Source: Isoetes taiwanensis
Taxonomy: Eukaryota; Streptophyta; Lycopodiopsida; Isoetales; Isoetaceae
Length of the DNA: 64,000 bases
Assembly (NCBI GenBank): GCA_021234155.1
Contig: JAJEKV010000129.1
Coordinates: 499,806-563,805 of the forward strand
Direction: 5' to 3'
Shown piece by piece: positions 32,243 through 41,530 of this stretch. A model generated the notes under the pieces. That model made no database searches. It was not told the DNA's origin and was given only the letters and a program-made list of their open reading frames with translations. Within the stretch, counting starts at the first letter, position 1; each line of letters starts with the position of its first letter. Made by a program: the position numbers and the translations under genes.

Positions 32243-33560
32243 TACCCCGTGATCAGCCATCTTTGCCCTTTCTTTACGATTATGCCACCTTATTTTGTTT
32301 TTCTTTCCTCACACCTCACACCACATCCTACATTTATGAATGCACAAGCAAAAATCCCAGGTTCAATGGCATAAGCAGCTTAATGGTTTCATTAAAAAGT
32401 CAAAACTTACCCTGGTACATGCACAAGATTGCAGTGAAGCTGTTACACTAGAATCTAAACCAGCAGGCATAAGCATAGCGAAAATTTTCACTGGTGTATC
32501 ACGATCCTGAAACATTATTTTCAGTGGCTACATATAACTATCTGCTGCCTAAACCAAATCGGTAGGTCCAGGCTTCCCCAAACAGAGCAAATCCAAAAAA
32601 TAAGAGCATGTAAATCCTGCCAGCATCTTTATATGGGATCGATTCCATCATTAACGGCCACGCCAAGTAACCAAAACTTTTATGCTATTTTTGCTCTTAT
32701 GTGACCAAGTGAGATCTTCGAGAGTATCACGCCAACAAATGCCAAAATCCCCCTTTTCTTGAGGCCGACTATGCTATGCGGCAAAGGGCTCTGTATCTGG
32801 CCGGCAAATCAAAACAATAGCCCTAACATTATTGCCAAACACTAACAAAGCTTAACCGTTATTTTTTGTCATTTCCATTAAGGCCAACGATTCATATTAT
32901 TATACTCCATGAGATCAACATCTGCCATAGTTTCGTCATTTTCCTTCCAAAGGCTCATTATGTATTTCGTCTTATCATGTGCCATAATATATCCAAAGGT
33001 CGTCAATATATAAATTAATGTGTTTGTCTCTTTCAACCAAGTCCCAAAAATTCATAACACTATAATAAAAGCATTTAGATCTTTAACTTTTATACATATG
33101 GTATGCCTTTTGTTTATTATAGAACCAATAAAGGAATTCAATCGCCATTTGTGTTTTCAAATGTGAGATATTGCCCGGGATCAAGTGTTTACCATAATGT
33201 CATTTTGTGCCACAATAGCCTAAAACTGGTCACTTTGAGGCCATAGGGTTTGTATGCCCCTACATTGATTGTCATGGGTGACCTTGAACAATACCATTGG
33301 GCTCCCCAAAATTAATTTTGGCCTTTTGTTAGAGGTGTCATTGCGAGCATCATTGGGCCTCCTCATTATGAGGAAATTTGGCCCCTAAGGTAACCATAAA
33401 TTCTCCCTTACAAATTAGGCGTAATTTTTACGCAAATTGATAATTCTACTTGATGTTTGATGTTTGTGAACACATGAACCTTCAATAACAAAAAGTATTG
33501 ACCAACTTTTTAAAAGACTAAACTAAATATTGTACTTTGTAATTTCTAAATTAGAGTTAG
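32243..33560. other. no gene recognised
   Basis: AT-rich sequence with short frames only. I see no domains, TIRs or array. Confidence 0.4.
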
Positions 33561-33579
33561 AATGTAAGATCTTACTAAG

Positions 33580-34002
33580 TTGCTTCACATCAAGCTAGAA
33601 TCACTTGGCCATTGCGAAGAGAGAATGTTGGGCGTTAATCAGGGTCTAACACCAGTTTTTGAAAAAGAAATATTGCCTTGGCCGGCCTTGATAAATTTCT
33701 TGTTGTATGTAAATAGGATCATGGAACTAGTCAATGTGAAAAAAATATGCCTAGATGGCCTTGGTATTGAGGATCCCAATGTGTTGGATGATGTAGTGTA
33801 TGGTTGGAAATATCTTCCAAGTATTAAATCCTCTTGGTATAAAGCAAAAGACACGTTTTGCAATTTCTCATGCTTGACTACTTTGTATTGTCAATGTGAA
33901 TACATACCATGGTTTGAACCCTTCCTTGATAATGGAGACGATGGAAGTAAACATGTTACAACACTCTCCATTGACATATGTTATTATGTCGCCATTAGAT
34001 AG
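33580..34002 (+). pseudogene. RT gene part 1: N-terminal region
   Basis: 140 open codons. The end of this part has a Cys-x-Cys pair and the HVTTLSID block that in this RT group precedes a short G-x-N-H-I motif. That motif is found, but on the other strand (KFGLNHIHL at about 34480), which places the break of colinearity at ~34003-34014. Confidence 0.55.
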
Positions 34003-34510
34003 GGTAGCCCTAATTTTTCATCAATATCCAGCTTAGCAAAACTTTTCATCTTATACATGCATGAATATTTGGTTGCTAAAGGTGTACTAGGGTAGTTATC
34101 CTCGTCGTGACATATAGCAAAATCTGGGCTTTGTACTCTTTTCATTGCTAATTTCCGTATGTACTTTTTGCAGATAAAGACAGGAGTATTCTCTGCTTTG
34201 TCTGCTCCAAAAATATACAAATGTTGTTGTAGCCATTTTTTCTTCTCATTGCATTCCAAAATAGGTCCTTTTAGGGATCCTAATCCTCTTTTCTTTGTCA
34301 CACTTTGTTTCTTGAACCAATTGTTTGATTTTTCGTCTAATAATATTTTTGATTGTTCTCTCCTCGAGGTATAAAACTCCCCATATCTATTTTCTAGACG
34401 TTGTATAGCTTGCTCCCATGCTTTAGTTATTTCCATAATAACAAGACCCACATTAGGTTCCTCAAGGTGAATATGATTTAGGCCAAATTTAATATCATTC
34501 CACAAAAAGA
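33984..34510 (-). pseudogene. RT gene part 2: middle region, inverted in place
   Basis: 173 open codons on the minus strand from 34505, uninterrupted. It starts WNDIKFGLNHIHLEEPNVGL and includes a helical basic stretch, then ADKAENTPVFICKKYIRKL (about 34150-34210 region), and ends KLGLPYLMAT. Its ends match the flanking plus-strand parts in gene order but not in orientation. It is the best preserved part of the gene. Confidence 0.6.
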
Positions 34511-34512
34511 AG

Positions 34513-35694
34513 TTCAGGTGGCTAACTAATGCATCTTGTTGTATCTTTTGGAATATGGCGAATTGTATTACCTCAATTATACAAATAATGGTTCCGGTCT
34601 TTAAAGAGATGTGCTGGACATTAGACTCAAAGATTAAAAGATTTATGGGAGTAAGTACTAGATCATTTTGGTGGATTGATTCTACTATAGATCTAGTGAT
34701 TAATTTGCCTCAAATGATTAGATATACATGGGTGGCGGATATAGCGAGATGCTACGAGTCTATACCATTATTTGGTGATGATGGGATAACCACCATTTGT
34801 GAATCACTCTTTCCTAAAGCCTTTCAGTTGAAATATCCTCAAAAGTCATGTGTTCAATATGGGGCATCAAAATATAAATGCTCATGGAGAAAGAATATTC
34901 CTAACTCAGAATTTTTCTTTGAGATCACTATTGAGGAACTCATTGCCATGAATAATTTTTTTCTTGCTAATCGTTGCTAATCGTTCAGTATGGAAGCAAA
35001 TGAGAGGAATCCCTATGGGTTTTCTAGCTCCCCATTATGGTGCAACTTGTATCTTATGTTTTATGAGTACAATTTTATAAAGAGATTAGCAAAGCTGGGA
35101 AGACAGACATTTTAGCCTTATTTGAAGGAACTTATAGATATATGGATGACTTGGGGGCAATAAATAATCCAATTATGGAATTATTTATTGATCCGCCGCA
35201 ACCCAGACATGTAGAGAATCCATATTGGATCTATCCATTAGAGTCCCTTGAAATTAAAAAGAACGAAACAGACCAAATGTATTTGCAATATGATCTTGCA
35301 CTTCCCGGATGCAATTTCCTAAATATGCATATTCACGTTGTGAATCAAACAGAGGGGTCGTATATTACGACAAGGTTTAATAAAAGGAGACTGCTCCCAT
35401 TCAAGTGTGTACAATTTATACAACTGGTGTCAAATAGAAAAATTATCCAGTGTTATAACCTTATGATTGCACAAGTGATAATTTCTATTATATGTATGTA
35501 ATCGTCCTCAAGAATTCCTAATGGAATTGGGGAAAACATTGACTGTGTTCGTTAGTAATGGCTTTAGCTTAGATAGGCTTAAGACCATTGTTATGAAGAC
35601 GAGCAAGAATGCTTGCACTCCAGGAGCACCCATGCAGAAACAACGGTGCTATAAACAATGGATCATTGATGGCGTGAGACAAATCAATGGGTAA
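34513..35694 (+). pseudogene. RT gene part 3: palm with YMDD and C-terminus
   Basis: Frame 34555-34980 covers RT motifs up to the pre-GIPMG helix. After the 10-bp duplication the reading continues in another frame through GIPMG, then a third through SSSPLWCNLYL, then 35142-35501 from YMDD on. The last frame covers NRPQEFLMELGKTLTVFVSN up to a stop at 35692-35694. Both catalytic Asp residues of YMDD are present. Confidence 0.65.
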
Positions 35695-35699
35695 ATATC

Positions 35700-36263
35700 C
35701 GATGCTTCACTCTACTTTCCATATGCTTGGTTATTCCTAACACATGTAACAAACAAGTTCTAACACCATTAAATAATAACATAATATGGAAGGATCTAGA
35801 ATATAATGGTGAAAAAGGGAAATTATGGATCGATATACCTTAGCATAAATCGCCTAAGCTCTAATAAATTAGGCTTCGGCTGGATTGAAGAGGCCTGTGG
35901 CAGATGGTGATGGGGGCATCCTGGCGATGACCTGGGCAGTACTATGCTGCCGGATCTGCTGGTATCAAATTCCTAGGAACCGATTCACAATCAAAATAGA
36001 GATAGGAGCTTAGCACAGAGATAATTCGCCAATTGCTGCCCAGAATAACTGCCCAGAAGGATTTCTCCAAGCTTTCATTTCTATAGAATCAGTCTAAGGT
36101 AGAAATCGAACATCTGTTCATTATCTATCTGTATGAACTGGGATATTTTTGATAAATTATTCATGATAATTCCTGGATGAGGAAGTAGATACAGTGAAAT
36201 TCACAGCTGGAAATCCGTTTCTGTATTTCAAGGCCCCAATAATATCATCATACTGCTGGCTAC
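35700..36263. other. flank of the large copia element, possible host exon
   Basis: The sequence just left of the element (DEEVDTVKFTAGNPF near 36190) and right of it (GCTACAAG|GTATTT at 47906) could be one exon split by the insertion. The host protein is not recognised. Confidence 0.2.
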
Positions 36264-36433
36264 TGTTGGAATTCATATCCTAATTTGTATATTAATTTTT
36301 GAAGTGGACACGGTAGAAGAAATGAAACACTAAGAATATCTGTATATAGTTAAGAACTCAGAGATACATGATGTGGTTGAATGCAGAAGTATAACAGAAC
36401 ACAGTTGATACATGATGTGGTTGAATGCAGAAG

Positions 36434-36441
36434 TATAAAAG
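36434..36441 (+). promoter_or_regulatory. LTR TATA box
   Basis: TATAAAAG, conserved at 47298-47305 in the right LTR. It is the likely core promoter for element transcription. Confidence 0.6.
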
Positions 36442-36547
36442 AAGACAGTTGAAGTTAAACCTAGGTTAACATTCGACCTAGGTACATAAGAAGAGTTCTT
36501 ATGATAAGTATTGACCTAAGTTATTATGGTTTATTGTAAACCACGGA

Positions 36548-36748
36548 ATGATGGTTGCAAAACCATTGAAAAACTGGAGAATATTCGAAGGCCCGACGAG
36601 ATGCCTGGAGCCATTTTTAGTTCAAATTGGCTCGGTCCAATACATAAGAGCCATGATCCGGGAACATGCTAACGGTCTGGCATCACCGCCGGACTGTGAT
36701 GACAAAATAAGATGTAAGATAGATCTGCTGGATATTGAGCCATTGTGA
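36548..36748 (+). CDS. 66-aa open frame inside the left LTR
   Basis: The frame is retained in the right LTR (47395-47598, 67 codons) despite substitutions and a compensated indel (KNW versus KINS). It lies in a GC-richer segment of the LTR and encodes IFEGPTRCLEPFL...QIGSVQY. LTR identity alone explains most of the conservation. It may be a captured exon fragment or chance. Confidence 0.25.
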   Translation: MMVAKPLKNWRIFEGPTRCLEPFLVQIGSVQYIRAMIREHANGLASPPDCDDKIRCKIDLLDIEPL

Positions 36749-37056
36749 TAGATTTCGGGAGATACAGTTGAAGATCAAAATAAAAGGGATCGAGAATTGG
36801 TAATTATCAATGCTACAGTGTTTGGTATGGTTCTAAATGAACAATGGGGTATATTTATCTAAGTCAATGGTTTTGAATGTCTTGCTATAAAGTATGATAA
36901 GTTCTCATTGAAGTTTGTTCCATGAAATAATTGTGTTAAGTGATTATCCTTGATTGTACATGATCAAGATCCTTGTAAGCTAATATTTGTTGTGATACAA
37001 TTATTGAGCTTGTTGAAGGTGAATTTTAATTATTCTTAACTCTGAATTTCTAACAT

Positions 37057-37068
37057 TGGTATCAGAGC
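37057..37068 (+). promoter_or_regulatory. primer-binding site (initiator-Met tRNA)
   Basis: TGGTATCAGAGC, one base after the LTR end: an exact plant copia PBS. Confidence 0.95.
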
Positions 37069-37083
37069 AGGCTTAAGACATAA

Positions 37084-37966
37084 ATGGCAAGCAGATTTGG
37101 TGTAGGGCTGTTGAATGCAATTGATGTTTTTAAGGGAGATTCTGGCTTCCAAGTTTGGAAGGAGAAGATCAAACATGTACTACAAGTTGAGGGCTTGTGG
37201 GAAATTGTAGAACTTGGTGATAAAGGAGTGAGAACAAGCAGAACTTCTGGAGTTGCTGCTGAAGGAAGGAGATGCTGTTGAAGCAGTAGAAATTACATTT
37301 GCAAGGGGAGATGGAACTGGTCAGGTTGCCAAGATAAGAGAAGCACAAGGAATAATCATGAGCAAAGTAAATTCGAGCATTGTGTTGAAAATAAGAGGTA
37401 TGCATCCTAGTGAGATGTGGAGTTACATGTTGTTGAATTATGAGGAAAAGACATCCTCACAAATAGATGTGCTGGAAAATGAGTTGAGAAGGCTGAAGTT
37501 TCATGACAAGGACAATATTAATGATTTTTTTCAAATATTTGACAATATTGTTGCTGATCTAGAAGGAGCAGGAGTACTCTATACCCAACAACAACAAGTT
37601 TTAGCAATTTCAAGATCAGTAACCAGCATGGAAAATATAGCCATCTTTATAAAAACTTTGGTTAAAACTAGAATGGAGGCTGAAAGGATGTTAAAAATAG
37701 AAATTGAACAGAATAGGGTAATGGAAGATGAAGAAACCTCTCAAGTTCTGTTTGCAAAGGGAAAAGGCAAGGAAGATAACAAGAAAAGGGGAAAACTTGG
37801 GCCTTGTTATAACTGCAACCAATATGGACACTTGAAAGTTGATTGCCCTTCAATGACAAAGGAGATAAATTGTTACAATTGTGGGGGGAGAGGATACTTT
37901 GCATCTAACTGTTCATCTCCAAAGGTATCTCAAAAGGTAGAGATAAAGAAACTAGAGGAAACCTAG
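37084..37966 (+). pseudogene. copia gag with one frameshift
   Basis: The start ATG at 37084 opens GVGLLNAIDVFKGDSGFQVW. The frame switches at about 37253-37281 (a one-base shift) and then runs to 37966. The second part has the UBN2-type gag core (LKFHDKDNINDFFQIFDNIV) and two zinc knuckles. The first, CYNCNQYGHLKVDC (37804-37845), is intact. The second, CYNCGGRGYFASNC (37870-37911), has Tyr in place of the zinc-binding His. Gag packages element RNA. Two knuckles in tandem are uncommon in plant copia gag. Confidence 0.88.
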
Positions 37967-38022
37967 CTGTAAGGGGAAGAGGTAGGGGAAGATTCAGGAA
38001 AAATACCAACTCTGAGGCAAAT

Positions 38023-39156
38023 GTGGCAGAAGAGGTTATTCTTGAAGAAGATCCTGATGGTGAAGATGATGAGGTAAGAGAGCACAAAGCCTTAATTGCT
38101 ACTCATGACAAAATTATTGACAATGATTTTTTGATTTTAGATAATGGAGCAGAAAGATCCATTGCATGCAACCCGAAAATCCTAAAAGAAAAGAAGGGGA
38201 CTCTAGGTGGACACATACAGGTTGGAAATGGGGATCTACAAAGAATTGAAGATGTTGGAATGCTGGAACTTTTTGATCTAAATGGCAGAATAGTAAATCT
38301 GCAAAATGTTTTGTGTGTTCCCAGCTTAGTTAGAAATTTAATTTCTATTTCCCAGCTGGTTGATATGGGATTGAAAGTAGTGTTTAAGAGAACTCATTGT
38401 AAGATTTTTGATGGAAATGAATTGAAGTTTTATGGAAGAAGAGTTGGCAATCTTTTTGGAATAAATGCTCGACATATAGAAAGCATTAACTTGACATTAA
38501 CTCCAAGCTTGGCAACATGGCGTGAAAGGCTTGGACACACAAACATAAAAAATCTTGAATTTATGGTGAAGCAAGGCTTAATAGAGACAGCAGACAAGAA
38601 AACAGAAAATTACATGTGTAGGGGCTGTATGCTTGGAAAACACTCAAGGTTACCTTTTTCAAAGGCAAAGGGCAGAGCAAATGAAATTCTGGGATTAATC
38701 CATACAAACCTTTGTGGTCCATTAAACATAAGAGGGATAACTGGAAAGAGGTATTTTATAACCTTTGTCGATGATTACAGCAGAAAAACAGAGTTATATT
38801 GCTTAAGAACAAAAGACCAAGCATTTGAAGCTTTTAAAATCTTTGCAGCCGAGGTTGAATGTGAAACTGGGAAAAGGATAAAATGTGTTAGGTCTGATCG
38901 AGGAGGGGAATACATGTCTGGTAAATTCATTAGATATTACATGGAGAAGGAAATCAAAAGACAATATACTTGCAGTCATACACCCCAACAGAATGGGGTA
39001 GCAGAAAGGAAGAATAAGACAATCTTAAATGCAACAAGATCCATGTTAAAACATGCTGGTTTGCCAAATTTCCTATGGGAAGAGGCAGTCAAAACTGCAG
39101 CGCATATACAGAATTTATTACCATCTAAAAGCCTAGAAGAGAATGTCCAGAACTAG
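38023..39156 (+). pseudogene. copia protease and integrase, catalytically altered
   Basis: One uninterrupted frame of 377 codons. The protease core at residues 40-43 reads D-N-G-A instead of the usual D-S/T-G-A. The pre-integrase domain (ATWRERLGHTNIKNLEFMVK, then CRGCMLGKH) is intact. The integrase core has HTNLCGP: the first catalytic Asp is Asn (codon 38707-38709, residue 229). The second Asp (residue 292, SDRGGEY) and Glu (residue 328, NGVAERKN) are present with the standard DX35E spacing. The frame ends at 39156 near the integrase C-terminal region and continues in shifted frames. An upstream shift separates it from gag. Confidence 0.9.
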
Positions 39157-39185
39157 TATGGTTAGGGAAGCATCCAAGCTTTGAC

Positions 39186-39714
39186 ATGTTTAAGGTATAT
39201 GGCTGTCTTGGATACACACATGTTTCACAGCAGGTAAGACAAAAGCTTGATGACAGATCCATTATAACCTATTTGGTTGGTTATGATGCTCAATCCAAGG
39301 GATATAGGATGTATGATCCCTTAAAGAGAAGAATATTAGTGAGCAGGGACGTGATCTTTGAAGAAGATGTTCTATATAGACCATTAATGAAAGAAGAAAA
39401 TATAAGAAAAGCGGAAAAATCTACAGAAATGGAAAACCCAGCTAATAAGAACACAAGAATGGAAAGAGATAAGTTTTTGGAAAATCAAGAAGGTATGGAC
39501 TCAGATACAGAAAGCAATGTGAAGGAGAAAGGTTGCAACAAGAGGCCAACATTGATGTGCAGAGGTATGGCAGAAGAGATAATGGAAAAAGCAGTAGGTT
39601 ACAATATGCTCTAAAAGAAAACACAGAAGAAATCCACATGGTGTTGGAATCAGGAGTACCAGAAAGCTTTGAGGAAGCCATTAATTCATCTGACTGTCAA
39701 AATTGGAAAGATGC
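39186..39714 (+). pseudogene. copia integrase C-terminus and linker to RT
   Basis: Frame 39186-39614 carries MFKVYGCLGYTHVSQQVRQK and YDPLKRRILVSRDVIFEED, the conserved integrase C-terminal block of copia. Frame 39533-39724 then gives VPESFEEAINSSDCQNWKDA, the start of RT, which is cut by the LINE insertion at 39714. Confidence 0.88.
39701..39714 (+). repeat. 14-bp target-site duplication of the LINE, left copy
   Basis: AATTGGAAAGATGC, repeated at 45208-45221. Two further A residues on the left are ambiguous with the poly(A) tail. Confidence 0.95.
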
Positions 39715-39719
39715 GACAG

Positions 39720-41530
39720 GCTAGGGTTTTGGTGCCGGTTCAGTCTGAGATATCTCCCTCCTCGGGTGTCCGTTTCCTGCGATTCTTGGTGCATTGGAAA
39801 GCCTGTGCAGTGAGCTTTCCAAGGTGTATGGCATCAGGTGGTTTTCGTGCTGCTTCAATCCCGGAATTGGGATCCTCTATTTCGGCCTCTATGGTCAGCC
39901 TCGCCGGTATGCATTCTTGCTCGCAAGTTTACGCCTTTTATCTCTCCATTGCTACCTCTAATTCTCGTCTCAATCTACTTGCATATGCCCCTGCCTCTAT
40001 GGATTTGCAATTCCCTCCCCTCTCTTTGTCAATTACTTCTGCTTCTGCCTCTCTTCCTCCTCCCTCCACCTCTGCTCCAACTCCGTCCTCTCTTGCCCTC
40101 CCATCCTCTTCAGGCCTCTTACCATCTCCTCCTCTTCCCTCTGCTCCTTGGTGCGCCCCTATATTTGTTGCTCGAGTATCCAAACAGCTTGATTGATTGG
40201 ATTAAGCGAGACATGACTTCGGTGTCGTTACGCCGTGTTCTGCTGGCGGTGTCTCTTATGATGGAGAATAACAAAAAGAGAGGTGTGCGAATATATGAAA
40301 GAGCTGCAGTGGTCTTGAAGATAGAATGGATGTTCAAGCGCCTCCCCGATAACATATTCTATGAAGTAGGTGTGTTCTAGTGCCTTCTTCCTCGCTGGTG
40401 TCTCGGTTGTGGAGATAGATCATAGCGCCCACTTGCAAAGTTTGCACAATCTAATGTCCCATGCGGTGGTATGTCATTTCACGGGTCGGGTTCTTTGATC
40501 TCAAGAGGATGGGATTTTGGTTGAAACAACATCTGCAAAGTTGACATTGCCTCCGCATGAGTCCCTGAAAGTTTTGGATAGGCAAAACAATTATTTTTTA
40601 GTGATGTTCGGGTCGCCTATTCTTTGTTGATAAACTAGTGGAGCGTGGAGTGGATCCTTTGTGGGGACATTATCTCTTGTAATGTATACACCCCCGGATT
40701 TCTTCCTAATAAGTCCGTGCACGCCGTATGCCCCTGGCCGGGTTTGCATTGGAGGACTTCCCAATTGAGTTGCGGGTTCGGACTTCTTGGTTTCCATTGC
40801 CAATGGATTAGGGTTGCACCTTGCTCATTCGATTACCAATGGTCCTCGTGATTTGTGTTTCCCTTCCCTTTTGAAGCTTCCCCTCCCCAAGTTTGTGGTC
40901 GTTAAAAGTGGTCCACTCTTTTTTAAATATAAATTATCTTTGCTTAACGGCCTAGAGCTTGCCAATATGTTTCCTGATGTTGAGGCCTTCTCTGTTTATC
41001 GTATGCACAGACCCTCCATTCCCATCCCTCCTCCCCGCTTACGTCTCCCCTACTTCTACTTCCCCCGCCGCCATCCCTACTCCACCGCTCCTCGCGACCT
41101 GTCCTTGCCATCACCCCTTCTACGTCTTCTACCCTAGCCATTGGCACACTCTCCGCAGCCCATAATTGTCTTCCTTCTGACCAGCAAGAGAGGTTGGACA
41201 TGATTGCACGCAAAAACAAGAGCGCATTGAAGAAGAATGGTCCATTGCCCGCATGAAAAAAGCCGCCGGAGGAGGAATAGCTTCGCACCACAACCTTTCG
41301 TGACCGCTTCCCCTAAACCTGTTGAGCCAACTCTCCTCACCACCGCCACTACGCATCCAATAGCATCCATGACCACATTGGGCTGATCAAGTGGAGAATG
41401 AGTCTCATATACAAGTTGATATGGACTTAGAACATCCTCCACATCCACCGATCAATGAAGTTAATCTCCGAATGTGCGGGGGTTGCCTCCTCCCCTACTA
41501 AAAGGAGCAGGTTGTCCATGGCCCCGACTA
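39720..41530 (+). pseudogene. LINE ORF1 region
   Basis: Frames 39669-40196 and 39838-40380, then 40787-41137, encode Pro/Ser-rich and basic segments (NNKKRGVRIYERAAVVLKIE, RLPDNIFYEV). Plant L1 ORF1 proteins are nucleic-acid-binding. I do not see an intact CCHC knuckle. The frame is broken several times. Confidence 0.5.

Larger units (their letters stand above)
33580..35694 (+). pseudogene. unusual cellular-type reverse transcriptase gene with an internal inversion
   Basis: Three parts make one RT. (a) Plus-strand N-terminus 33580-34002, with CQCEYIPWFEPFLDNGDDGS and HVTTLSID. (b) Minus-strand middle 34505-33984, with HLYIFGADKAENTPVFICKK and LPYLM. (c) Plus-strand C-terminus from ~34513 to 35694, with RWLTNAS, ARCYESIPLFGDDGI, GIPMGF (35006), SSSPLWCNLYLMFYEYNFI, RYMDDLGAINNP (YMDD at 35139-35150), WIYPLESLEIKK and an NGF-S-RL tail. 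The fold order (ADKA/CKK, IPL, GIPMG, YMDD, FLN) fits RTs of the Penelope-like or single-copy rvt type, and not copia or L1. Frameshifts separate part c into at least four frames; one is caused by a 10-bp tandem duplication at 34966-34985. No LTR, poly(A) tail, endonuclease or GIY-YIG domain is seen nearby. Family assignment is by motif memory. Confidence 0.65.
36264..37055 (+). repeat. left LTR
   Basis: 792 bp. It contains two tandem ~43-bp units (GATACATGATGTGGTTGAAT...), a TATA box TATAAAAG at 36434-36441, and a GC-richer block with a 66-codon frame (36548-36748). Confidence 0.96.

Noticed and set aside
40944-41291. 115-aa minus-strand ORF with GC-rich composition
   Set aside because: Lies within LINE ORF1 on the other strand. 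It reflects the GC-rich LINE composition rather than a gene.
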